From Chitinophagales bacterium (lineage in GTDB: Bacteria > Bacteroidota > Bacteroidia > Chitinophagales > Chitinophagaceae), in the NCBI GenBank assembly GCA_020636495.1, contig JACJXQ010000008.1, positions 2,914,001-2,978,000 on the forward strand: DNA of 64,000 nt, given 5' to 3'. This document shows positions 1 to 7,796 of the stretch, one piece after another. Each line of letters opens with the position of its first letter. Position 1 is the stretch's first letter. The notes under the pieces are model-generated. The model saw only the letters and a list, made by a program, of their open reading frames with translations. It was not told the DNA's origin and did no database searches. The translations under genes were made by a program, and so were the position numbers.

Positions 1-1
1 G

Positions 2-1450
2 AATTATTTTAACAAAGCCAGGTTCAACACAGATACAACAGATACTGTGTTCATAGCAGCTTCTATATTGCGCGAGGCTGATGCCGTTTTCATGCAGAAA
101 GACTACAAGAAAGCCATAGCGCTATACGATCAGGTGATTGCTGCCAATGGTGCTGATGCCGATTACGCACGATACCAGAAGGCCATCATACTCGGCCTGT
201 CTGACAACAACAAGCAAAAATCAGAGCTCCTCATCGGCCTCATCAACAGCGTACCTGTATCAAGATATGCTAACGAGGCACGCTACGAGCTGGGCCTCAC
301 CTATATCGAAGAGAACAGGTACAGCGCTGCCATCAACACCATGATGCCGCTGACAGAAGCTTATGAGCTGCGCAATATGGCGCCAAAAGCATGGATGCGC
401 ATAGGTTTCGCCTACCAGCAGTCGGGCGATCAACAGAAGGCAATAGACGCCTACAAGCATATCGCACTTGAATATCCGACCTCTGAAGAGCGTCCGGCAG
501 CTTTGGACGCGCTGAAAAGCTTATACATACAATCAGGTCAGCCGGAAGGTTATGCCAGGCTGCTGGAAGACAACAACCTGGGAGGTGCCGAAGAGAATAT
601 GCTCGACTCTGCTTACTATGCTACTGCCGAAACTCAATATGCGGCCAACAACTGGAATAAAGCACAGACACTGTTTGGCGACTACATAAAAAAATACCCT
701 AATGGGGTATTCATCACCAAAGCACATTACTATAAGGCTGAATCTCACTACCAGTTGAAAGAATATAAAGAGGCGCTGAAAGGTTATGATTTCGTACTGA
801 CAAACGCATGGAGTAACTTTTCCGAGAACAGTGCACGCCGTGCCGCTATCATTGCTTACGACCAGGGAGATATGCAGGGCGCTAAACGCTATTATGGAGA
901 GCTGCGTAACATGGCCATGAGCCAGGACAACCTGCAGGCAGCCTATAACGGGCTGATGCTCTGCAGTTACAAACTGGACGAAAGCTCAGACGCACTTGCC
1001 TATGCCGATACCCTGATTTCAATGCCGGGACTGGACGCGTCCATCGCTGACAATGCTATGCTCATCAAAGCAAACGCACTGGCACAGGCCAATAACAAAG
1101 AGGCTGCACTGACGGTGTACAAGCAACTGGAAACTTCGGGCAATGGTGCCATTGCCGCAGAGGCCCGCTACAACATAGCCAACATATACTATCATCAAAA
1201 CAAATTTAAAGAGGCAGAAGAAGCTGCAGGCAATACTATACAGCAGTCGGGCGGACATGAATATTGGGTAGTAAGGTCATATCTGCTACTCAGCGATATA
1301 CTGGTGAAACAAAAAGACTATTTCAATGCTAAAGCTACTTTACAGAGTATTGTAAAGAACTGTAAGATACCCGAATTGAAAGCTGAAGCAAATGCAAAGC
1401 TGAAAGAGGTGAAACAACTGGAGAACAAAAAAAGTAAACTATCGGAATAA
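2..1450 (+). CDS. Tetratricopeptide-repeat protein (5' end outside window)
   Basis: Only the 3' part is present. The frame is open from base 2, so the first GTG (47) is probably not the start and the gene begins upstream of the window. The visible ~482 residues form repeated helix pairs of TPR type, for example KAIALYDQVIA, KAIDAYKHIALEYP, ALKGYDFVL, EAALTVYKQL and KFKEAEEAAGN. TPR proteins are protein-protein scaffolds; in Bacteroidota large ones are commonly periplasmic or outer-membrane associated. The signal peptide, if any, is not visible. Five bases separate its stop from the ATG of the outer-membrane barrel gene, so the two are almost certainly co-transcribed and may act together. The partner or substrate is unknown. 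Confidence 0.85.
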   Translation, partial: NYFNKARFNTDTTDTVFIAASILREADAVFMQKDYKKAIALYDQVIAANGADADYARYQKAIILGLSDNNKQKSELLIGLINSVPVSRYANEARYELGLTYIEENRYSAAINTMMPLTEAYELRNMAPKAWMRIGFAYQQSGDQQKAIDAYKHIALEYPTSEERPAALDALKSLYIQSGQPEGYARLLEDNNLGGAEENMLDSAYYATAETQYAANNWNKAQTLFGDYIKKYPNGVFITKAHYYKAESHYQLKEYKEALKGYDFVLTNAWSNFSENSARRAAIIAYDQGDMQGAKRYYGELRNMAMSQDNLQAAYNGLMLCSYKLDESSDALAYADTLISMPGLDASIADNAMLIKANALAQANNKEAALTVYKQLETSGNGAIAAEARYNIANIYYHQNKFKEAEEAAGNTIQQSGGHEYWVVRSYLLLSDILVKQKDYFNAKATLQSIVKNCKIPELKAEANAKLKEVKQLENKKSKLSE

Positions 1451-1455
1451 CGATC

Positions 1456-3108
1456 ATGCGGGGCAGACTCATAGCCATATCAATATTGGGGGTTTTACTA
1501 TCCTGTTCAGCGGAGGCGCAAACGGCTGCTCCCAAAGACACGGTAATAAAAGGTGCAACAATTGAGATCATTCAATCGTACAAGCCGGAAGTGACACGTG
1601 CGCCCAGGCCTGAGCCCGCTCCATCGCTGCCCCCGGTTGACACTACTACCCCACGCCTGCAATACAACGTACCGCAACAAACGCTTTTTTACTCCTATGG
1701 CTCCTTACCATTACGTCCATTGGCGCTGGAGATAACCAAAGAAGAACCCGGCTTTGACAGCTATGTAAAATTAGGTGGCGGCAACCGTTCTACACTATTA
1801 CTGGATGCCGGCAGTTCTTACCTCAAAGGAGATAATTACGAAACAGCATTCCACTTGCATCACTTATCACAATCAGGCAGTATCGTCAACCAGAAGGTAT
1901 CACTCACAGGTTTAGAGGCAGACGGTACCTATCATAATAATGGCAGGGCCTTCAACGCGCAACTGGGCATCAGTAATAATGTATACCATTACTACGGTTA
2001 CGATCACAACATTTATACCTACAACGAGGCATCTGTAAAGCAAGGTTTTACATTAATAGACCTTGGCGTCAATATGGTAGATGAGCAGGCTGAAACTAAA
2101 AAGCTCTCCTTCAGCCCCAAAGTCGGTTTTTATTCTTTCAGTGACAAATTCAATGCATCTGAGATAACCGTACGGGCAAATGTGCCGGTCACTTATGATA
2201 TAGACAGCAACCTGCAATTATACGTAGCGGCTAACATCACGGTGACCAATTTGAAAAATACGGCTACAGGCGGTGCTAGTAACAATATTTACCAATTGGC
2301 ACCCGGCATAAGGTTCAAACAAGGCATATTCACCGGCCATGCGGGCATCTCGCCAACATCAGGCGAAGCCAACATTACCACCGGTAAGTCGAACTACCTG
2401 CTGCCCGATGTGGAAGTGAACTTCAACCTGCCGGGCACGCAATTCAGGATGAATGCTGGCTGGCAGGGCAACCTGGTGCAGAACAGCTACAGGCAGATGG
2501 CCACCCTGAATCCCTATATGTCCAATGCCTATGTACCGGCACAAACCCATACTACCGAGATATTCGGAGGCATAAAAAGCAATATAGGCGAACACGTAAG
2601 CTTCAATGGCCGTGTGAGCTGGTGGCAGTACAACAACCTGCCCCTGTTCATCAACGATACAGCTTCAGACAAAAAACAATTCCTGGCAATATACGATCCC
2701 AAAGTAAATGCGCTTGGGTTACAGGCTGCCATACGCTACCAGGTAGCACAAACATTCTCCATAGGCTTCAATGCCCAATGGATGAACTTTTACAACAAGA
2801 CCTATACTCAACTATGGCACAGGCCGGGCGTAACCTTCACAGGGGATGTACAGGCGCAGCCTATGAAAAAACTTACCATCAATGCCTACATATCGTTTAT
2901 AGACGAGCTGTATGCGCTGGACAATAACAACCGCACGCTGAAACTGAACTCGATACTGGATATGGGTGCCGGTGCTGAATACGAAATAATAGATCGTCTT
3001 AATATATTCGTGCAGGCCAACAACCTGCTGAACAACAGGTACCAGCGCTGGTATGGATACAATGCCTATGGTTTCAATATATTCGGCGGTGCGAGGCTTA
3101 AATTTTAA
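1456..3108 (+). CDS. Outer-membrane beta-barrel protein, TonB-receptor-like C-terminus, no plug
   Basis: 550 aa. An N-terminal signal peptide (residues 1-21, ending SAEAQ) is followed by a proline-rich stretch (about 45-65, PRPEPAPSLPPV), then alternating amphipathic strands to the end. The C-terminus (NNLLNNRYQRWYGYN ... FGGARLKF) resembles the last strands of TonB-dependent receptors, including the final aromatic residue used for barrel insertion. No plug domain or TonB box is evident and the protein is short for a receptor, so it is best called a plugless barrel. It starts 5 bases after the TPR gene and is probably translationally coupled to it. Inferred role: an outer-membrane partner of the TPR protein; substrate unknown. 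Confidence 0.8.
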   Translation: MRGRLIAISILGVLLSCSAEAQTAAPKDTVIKGATIEIIQSYKPEVTRAPRPEPAPSLPPVDTTTPRLQYNVPQQTLFYSYGSLPLRPLALEITKEEPGFDSYVKLGGGNRSTLLLDAGSSYLKGDNYETAFHLHHLSQSGSIVNQKVSLTGLEADGTYHNNGRAFNAQLGISNNVYHYYGYDHNIYTYNEASVKQGFTLIDLGVNMVDEQAETKKLSFSPKVGFYSFSDKFNASEITVRANVPVTYDIDSNLQLYVAANITVTNLKNTATGGASNNIYQLAPGIRFKQGIFTGHAGISPTSGEANITTGKSNYLLPDVEVNFNLPGTQFRMNAGWQGNLVQNSYRQMATLNPYMSNAYVPAQTHTTEIFGGIKSNIGEHVSFNGRVSWWQYNNLPLFINDTASDKKQFLAIYDPKVNALGLQAAIRYQVAQTFSIGFNAQWMNFYNKTYTQLWHRPGVTFTGDVQAQPMKKLTINAYISFIDELYALDNNNRTLKLNSILDMGAGAEYEIIDRLNIFVQANNLLNNRYQRWYGYNAYGFNIFGGARLKF

Positions 3109-3191
3109 AATTAGCAGCTGCTCATAGTTTTATATGTCAGCCCTGATCTTTATTTTACAGCCCGAAAGGAAACCAGTATCTTAGGTAAATA

Positions 3192-4331
3192 ATGGATGTA
3201 GCAAAATACATAGGATTTTTTTTACTAAAGAACGAGCAATGCTACGTTAACGGGCTGGGCACGTTGCAGTTGCAGCGTAAAGCTGCCACCTACGACGGCC
3301 AGTACCTGCAGGCTGCTACACAGGAGATCATCATCGTACCCGGCGGTAACGTTGACGAATCGCTGGCCAACTATATAGCTACCAACGAGCAGATCAGCAT
3401 CACCAAAGCATCTGCTGCACTTAAAGAATACAGCGAGGAGACCAAAGGATTATTACAGGCAGGCAATGAAGTGGCGCTGCCGCACCTGGGCAAGTTCATG
3501 GCGCAGGACGGGCGCATCGGTTTCATCACGTCTCCACACCTGCAATACAAAGCTGCACCTATAGCCGCTAAAAAGGGCGTATCAATGCAACACAATGAGC
3601 GTCCGCCCATACCTCACCAGTCATACATACCGCAAGGCACACCGGTGGGCACACAAATGCCGGCCGGCGCACCGCCCATGCCGCAGGTACGCTCGTATAT
3701 GGCACATCAGCCAGAACCAAAAGAAAGGCTCAACTGGGCACGTATCATATTTGTGCTATTGCTCCTGGTAATTATGGCTGGCGGCACCTATTATGGCTAT
3801 ATGCGTTATATGGCGCCAAAAAAACGTGACGCACAACCGCCACTCACCTTCCCCGAATCGGTAGATGAGACCTCTGGCGATATGGAACCTATGAATGAAG
3901 AAATGCCTGTTATGGCCGACTCTTCTTCTACTATAAGTGACAGCGTTATGCCTCCTGCTCAGGAAGCACCTGCTCAAAAAACAGCTATGCAGCCGGCAGT
4001 CCAGGAAAAGCCTGCTGTGAAAGAACCACAATCAAAACCTGTTGTCAACAACACCATACCCGCCACGGGAAACAATGCTATGATGCCTGCCAGCAAACCG
4101 GATGGCAAAAAGGTAAACATGAAAGTAGTGGTGAATACTTTTGACAGCAAAGATGAAGCATATAAACGTAAACGCTCGCTGGAGGCGCGCGGCAACAAGG
4201 CCGAGGTGATAGAAGAGGATATAGATTACTACTTTGTGGTAATGCCTGTTACAGCTTCACCATCCGACACAGGGCGTATACTCGACTCACTCAGCAGCAC
4301 CTTTAACCCCAATGGTGTATTTGTTTATTAA
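3192..4331 (+). CDS. HU-CCDC81-like and SPOR domain transmembrane protein
   Basis: 379 aa in four parts. Residues 1-125 resemble the prokaryotic HU-like domain related to eukaryotic CCDC81 (start MDVAKYIGFFLLKNEQCYVN). Residues 126-182 are a Pro/Gln/Met-rich linker. Residues 184-203 are one membrane span (RIIFVLLLLVIMAGGTYYGY). Then comes a Pro/Glu/Lys-rich spacer and a C-terminal SPOR domain (306-379, from VNMKVVVNTFDSKDEAYKRK). SPOR domains bind septal, denuded peptidoglycan in the periplasm; the N-terminal domain would face the cytoplasm. The family is conserved in Bacteroidota with no assigned function. It lies 83 bases after the barrel gene on the same strand and may belong to the same envelope cluster. 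Confidence 0.88.
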   Translation: MDVAKYIGFFLLKNEQCYVNGLGTLQLQRKAATYDGQYLQAATQEIIIVPGGNVDESLANYIATNEQISITKASAALKEYSEETKGLLQAGNEVALPHLGKFMAQDGRIGFITSPHLQYKAAPIAAKKGVSMQHNERPPIPHQSYIPQGTPVGTQMPAGAPPMPQVRSYMAHQPEPKERLNWARIIFVLLLLVIMAGGTYYGYMRYMAPKKRDAQPPLTFPESVDETSGDMEPMNEEMPVMADSSSTISDSVMPPAQEAPAQKTAMQPAVQEKPAVKEPQSKPVVNNTIPATGNNAMMPASKPDGKKVNMKVVVNTFDSKDEAYKRKRSLEARGNKAEVIEEDIDYYFVVMPVTASPSDTGRILDSLSSTFNPNGVFVY

Positions 4332-4507
4332 CCAATATTTTAGGTTATAAACACAGCGTGGAAAAGTTCCGTTACCTACACAAGGCCATAAATACTTTAC
4401 TTTGCAATATTCAACGGTAAATAACTCACTAATTATTAAACTCATTAGTACATCTTTATTGTTGAATTTTAGTATTTTTCGTTTCGTAAATACTTAAATG
4501 CTTTTTT

Positions 4508-4858
4508 GTGGAATCTATACTGCGTCCGATATTACTGGGAATAGCTGCAATACTGGCCATCATATTGTACAGGATGCTCAGCCGCGGGGGCAAAACATAT
4601 GCCTACAACCGCATGCAGTATATTTCCTTTCTTTCCGACGGTTCTGAACATGTAATAGCCGAAGAAGCATCAGGCTCCATTATCATCACCGGCAAAACGG
4701 TAATGATAGACGGCCTGGAATATATTTACAAGCCCGCCGATAACGAACCCGTTCAGGCCCTGCTGGATTATGACGATAATGGCTTGCGCAGCGTTCGTGT
4801 CCTCCTCATCGAAGGCGAAAAGCAATACTTCATCAACCGTGCTGCTAAAGCTGCGTAA
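4508..4858 (+). CDS. Small single-span membrane protein, unknown function
   Basis: 116 aa, GTG start; no in-frame ATG lies nearby upstream (the ATG at 4498 is in another frame). Residues 5-23 (LRPILLGIAAILAIILYRM) form one N-terminal membrane segment. The rest is a small, acidic, strand-rich soluble domain (ISFLSDGSEHVIAEE ... VMIDGLEYIY). I do not recognise the family. The upstream AT-rich 176 bases contain short inverted repeats (4428-4433/4444-4449 and AGTATTT/AAATACT at 4471-4494). Reading-frame composition matches its neighbours, so it is probably real, but the start is uncertain. Confidence 0.6.
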   Translation: MESILRPILLGIAAILAIILYRMLSRGGKTYAYNRMQYISFLSDGSEHVIAEEASGSIIITGKTVMIDGLEYIYKPADNEPVQALLDYDDNGLRSVRVLLIEGEKQYFINRAAKAA

Positions 4859-4894
4859 GAAACCATTAGCTTAATGGCAAGGACTGTCCTGTTG

Positions 4895-6550
4895 TCACTC
4901 AACAAGTATTTTTCGTGTAGCAGTATTTTTTCCTGATGTCAGATGCAGGATGTATCCCCCAGGTGCGCATCCTGAGAGATTCAACTCAATGGTTTCACGA
5001 ACTGGATAACTATCAATTACCTTACCTGTAATATCATATACGGTTAATTGACAATCGCCCTTCAACCCCTTATCAACTTTAACGGTGAAATGTCCGTCAG
5101 AGGGATTCGGATATACCTCAAGATCATTAACAACCTGCATTGGTTCTGTTACGCCTACACCATGTATCGGGTATTTAACTGTATCTCTCAGTGACCATAA
5201 TTCAGTTGCATTATTATCAAACGCAGCTGCAAAATACAGCACCGAATCAAAAACTGCCATCCCCAGGTTATAGTGCAGGGGATCGTTCCTGTTAGAACCT
5301 GGAGGCTGCACAATACGCGTATTAGCTGCTGTCCCGTCTGTACACCACAAATACGCGTGACCATTTGTATCTTCTGCTTTAAAGAAAAAATAATCACTAT
5401 ATACTGTCATGTAGTTAATAGAATTGAAGATTTGTTTGAGATTCAGATCAACAGCTACGTATGTTCCGACAGCAGTACCATCTGTTACATATATACGACT
5501 GCTATTTGCAAAATAGAGCTTATTGTTATAAATTACCTTAGTCTGGGCTGCAGGTGATGTAAGCGCAACTTGCTGACCATTTTTATCGGTAACGATTTTA
5601 GTACCCTGTGATGTCCCGTCAGTTATCCATAAGTACTGTCTCAATGTAAAATAGATATAGCCTTTATTTTCTGCTATAAATACAGGGAGATCGGGATAAG
5701 GTTTTTGCTCCAGTATTTTTATGCTCTGTGTCCCTGCTGCAGTTCCGTCAGTCACCCATAATTCCGTTTTACTGGTATCATGGATGCCAAAATACACCTT
5801 CCCTAATGCAGACTTGAAACCTGAAAAACTGGTGCTCATTATTCCGGGAGTAATATCTTTTACAAGTTGGGTCCCTGCTGCAGTTCCATCTGTCCGCCAT
5901 AGCTCCCTGCCATGAAATGAGTCATTTGCATAAAAGTAGCCTATATTATTTAGCAAGGTCAATTTCGATGGTAGTGATCCATAGTACCCGTAGCCACCAT
6001 ATATCTGTTTCACAACTGATGTTCCGCTTGATGTGCCGTCTGTAGAATAAAGTTCTCGACAACATGTCAATGGTGCTTTATAAGTATTTGCACAGAACAA
6101 TATTTTATTATTTAAGGGTACATAGCTAGAAGGACTGGAAGGGTTATTGAGTATAATATCTTTGACCAGGTAGGTACCAGCCTGCGTTCCGTCACTAACC
6201 CATATTTCATCGCTGTAAGCACTATCATGTGCTGTAAAATAATAGCGGTTATTTAGTATGGCTCCTTCCCACGATAATCGTGCACTTACCTTCCCCGGCC
6301 ATACGTCTTTTGTAATATGGGTGCCGGATTGCGTACCATCAGTTACCCACAATTCGCTTCCCATAGCTTCAGTAGAAGCAGTAAAAAATAATTTGTCGTC
6401 AGCCACTGCAAAATTATAGGGCTTGGTATGTCCATAATCTGGCAAATAGCCCGAATTAGTATCTGCGTCAAGGTAAAAAGGCGTGAATTGAAACTGTGCC
6501 TCTGAAGTATAGGCCAAGAGTATAAGTAAAGGAAGTAGTAGTTTTTTCAT
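4895..6550 (-). CDS. Secreted ELWxTDGT-repeat protein with T9SS sorting domain
   Basis: 551 aa. The signal peptide is residues 1-18 (MKKLLLPLLILLAYTSEA). The body is built from about eight repeats ending in ELWVTDGTxxGT or close variants, a hyalin-like, probably beta-propeller surface repeat. The last ~75 residues are a type A T9SS sorting domain (LEVYPNPSDGHFTV ... GGYILHLTSG, ending KILVE). It should be exported by Sec, moved across the outer membrane by the type IX system and anchored or released outside the cell. It converges on the small membrane protein upstream. A second protein with related repeats lies at 31237-32733. Ligand unknown. Confidence 0.88.
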   Translation of the reverse strand: MKKLLLPLLILLAYTSEAQFQFTPFYLDADTNSGYLPDYGHTKPYNFAVADDKLFFTASTEAMGSELWVTDGTQSGTHITKDVWPGKVSARLSWEGAILNNRYYFTAHDSAYSDEIWVSDGTQAGTYLVKDIILNNPSSPSSYVPLNNKILFCANTYKAPLTCCRELYSTDGTSSGTSVVKQIYGGYGYYGSLPSKLTLLNNIGYFYANDSFHGRELWRTDGTAAGTQLVKDITPGIMSTSFSGFKSALGKVYFGIHDTSKTELWVTDGTAAGTQSIKILEQKPYPDLPVFIAENKGYIYFTLRQYLWITDGTSQGTKIVTDKNGQQVALTSPAAQTKVIYNNKLYFANSSRIYVTDGTAVGTYVAVDLNLKQIFNSINYMTVYSDYFFFKAEDTNGHAYLWCTDGTAANTRIVQPPGSNRNDPLHYNLGMAVFDSVLYFAAAFDNNATELWSLRDTVKYPIHGVGVTEPMQVVNDLEVYPNPSDGHFTVKVDKGLKGDCQLTVYDITGKVIDSYPVRETIELNLSGCAPGGYILHLTSGKNTATRKILVE

Positions 6551-6652
6551 TAGTTTATAAGTTAGCTGGTTAATATTTGATTACGCAATACAATTTCCTT
6601 GCCAGAAAAATATATTTCTACACTAACATTTTTATTAAACATCAATTTAACG

Positions 6653-6660
6653 TATATTTG
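6653..6660 (+). promoter_or_regulatory. -7 box TATATTTG of an orphan leader
   Basis: Perfect match to the Bacteroidota -7 consensus TAnnTTTG, inside the longer string TAACGTATATTTG that recurs at 44375-44387 (minus strand) and, with one change, at 28858-28870. No clear -33 TTTG is present (TTTT/TTTA around 6629-6634). A transcript would start near 6667, at the base of the following hairpin. Confidence 0.5.
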
Positions 6661-6665
6661 TACAA

Positions 6666-6699
6666 TATCAGCTACCCGCTGATACAAGCTCTTTGACAT
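6666..6699 (+). promoter_or_regulatory. Leader hairpin plus boxA-like antitermination element
   Basis: TATCAGC (6666-6672) and GCTGATA (6678-6684) form a perfect 7-bp stem with loop TACCC. Two bases later AGCTCTTTGACAT (6687-6699) matches the boxA antitermination motif of rRNA leaders (E. coli TGCTCTTTAACA). Hairpin-then-boxA is the order seen in rrn leaders, yet no rRNA follows. Inference: an orphan Nus-type antitermination leader or a relic of one. Confidence 0.45.
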
Positions 6700-6710
6700 C
6701 ATGGAAACAA

Positions 6711-6844
6711 GCAAAAAGAGAATGATTATTCACTTAACAACTGAGCTTGCGAACTCGTTAACGCCCCAAAAGAATCATCGATTGGTTAACAACTGAGCTT
6801 GCGAACTCGTTAAGGCAAAAGAGAATGATTATTCACTTAACAAC
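6711..6844 (+). repeat. X-Y-Y-X short repeat module
   Basis: Unit X (GCAAAAGAGAATGATTATTC followed by ACTTAACAAC) occurs at 6711-6741 (one extra A) and 6815-6844. Unit Y (28 bp, TTAACAACTGAGCTTGCGAA then CTCGTTAA) occurs identically at 6734-6761 and 6786-6813. Each Y can fold with TTAAC pairing GTTAA and GAG pairing CTC, leaving a 4-base bulge. A third, diverged Y-like copy with the same layout lies at 29128-29157. Confidence 0.75.
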
Positions 6845-7133
6845 ACTTAACAATTCACCCACAACACACTGATTATCAATACTGAGGTTTCAGAATGCAG
6901 TATTTCACAACAAAAGTAGCAAAGCTATTTCGCCCGGCAGATCAGTAGCACTGTTGTTACATCGGAGATAAATACACAATATCTTGCAAAAAACACAGCG
7001 ATCCTGTCTACCCTGCAAATCATGAAAATCCTGATTCAGACACCTTTCGTGATACATATCGATACAAAATGACACAGATCACCCTGTTTGTATTTAATAT
7101 TTCGCATTTTGATTTTTAAATTAATTTTGCAGT

Positions 7134-7535
7134 ATGTGCGCAACAGACAAAACACCCTCGTTGATAGGAGGCATGGTCATGATGAAATGCCCCAACTGCC
7201 GCAAAGGCGATATGTTTGTCAATAAAAGCGTATTCCCGCTGGGGAAAAGCCTGCTGCTCAACGAGAAATGTGCTGTATGTGGCCAGAAAATGGTACACGA
7301 GACCAACAACGGCCCCGGCATCAACTATGCACTGACGGTGATCGTATTCTTCCTGAATATATTGTGGTATTGGCCCATTTTCGGCCTTAGCTGGTTCGAT
7401 AACAGCCTGTACTACTATATGGCAGTCAGTACGGTGGTCGTCACACTTATCCAGCCCTGGACAATGCGCTACTCCCGGGTACTATACCTGTATATGTATG
7501 TGCCCTACCAGAGCAACAGGCACCTTGAGGCGTAG
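7134..7535 (+). CDS. DUF983 family zinc-ribbon membrane protein
   Basis: 133 aa. The N-terminal half has two CxxC pairs (CPNC and CAVC) that form a zinc-ribbon-like site around KGDMFVNKS. Two hydrophobic segments follow (ALTVIVFFLNILWYWPIFG and YYYMAVSTVVVTLIQPW). This is the DUF983 pattern; its function is unknown. The ATG at 7134 lies only 5 bases after a TAATTTTG -7 box (7122-7129), so translation may start at a nearly leaderless end, or at the in-frame ATGs at 7173-7182, nearer to where the conserved CPNC region begins. Its stop is 2 bases from the stop of the opposing small gene at 7538. Confidence 0.88.
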   Translation: MCATDKTPSLIGGMVMMKCPNCRKGDMFVNKSVFPLGKSLLLNEKCAVCGQKMVHETNNGPGINYALTVIVFFLNILWYWPIFGLSWFDNSLYYYMAVSTVVVTLIQPWTMRYSRVLYLYMYVPYQSNRHLEA

Positions 7536-7537
7536 AC

Positions 7538-7702
7538 CTATTTAAAAGGCCACAAATGAAGTGTACGCCTGTGCCTGATATAGTGGCTGATGCGCTGTAT
7601 CAACCATCTGCCACCTAGTGCTATTACCAGCAGCGCCAGTACTATCACCCACAGCAGTACATCATGCGCGGCATAGCCCCTTACAAGTAATACATAATGC
7701 AT
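7538..7702 (-). CDS. Small single-span membrane protein (54 aa), unknown
   Basis: A 54-codon ORF not overlapping any other gene: ATG at 7702, TAG at 7538. The product starts MHYVLLVRGYAAHDVLLW, has a clear membrane span (VLLWVIVLALLVIALGG, about residues 15-31) and a strongly basic tail (QRISHYIRHRRTLH). That hydrophobic-then-basic layout fits a small type I or tail-anchored inner-membrane protein. It is tail to tail with the DUF983 gene and divergent from the DUF72 gene. I do not recognise a family; without conservation data the call rests on composition and position. Confidence 0.5.
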   Translation of the reverse strand: MHYVLLVRGYAAHDVLLWVIVLALLVIALGGRWLIQRISHYIRHRRTLHLWPFK

Positions 7703-7796
7703 GATAAGAATGGTTTATTTATATAAATATACGAATATTCACCAAGTGAGTCGGAAAGGCGCTGTTAAGGCTTTCAGAATATAATAACTTTAGCAC

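Larger units (their letters stand above)
6551..7133. other. 583-base intergenic region with promoter-hairpin-boxA leader and repeat module
   Basis: No convincing long gene. It holds, on the plus strand, a perfect -7 box (6653-6660), a hairpin (6666-6684) and a boxA-like element (6687-6699). Then come two copies of a 28-bp imperfect palindrome bracketed by two copies of a ~30-bp unit (6711-6844), and near 7024-7042 a piece of a dispersed repeat (ending AATCCTGATTCAGACA) that also occurs at 24333 and 28781. A 31-codon ORF (ATG 6701 to TGA 6796) starts directly after the boxA, but coding cannot be judged at that length. Confidence 0.6.

Noticed and set aside
4428..4494. Short inverted repeats before the 4508 gene as a riboswitch
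   Set aside because: Stems are only 6-7 A/T pairs with no known aptamer pattern; ordinary AT-rich promoter DNA is as likely.
6701..6796. 31-codon ORF directly after the boxA
   Set aside because: Its sequence is set by the repeated X and Y units; too short to support as coding without conservation.
6734..6813. Integron attC sites (TTAAC ... GTTAAGGC with bulge)
   Set aside because: Core sequences do not match GTTRRRY, spacing between copies is only 52 bases with no cassette, and no integrase is in the window.
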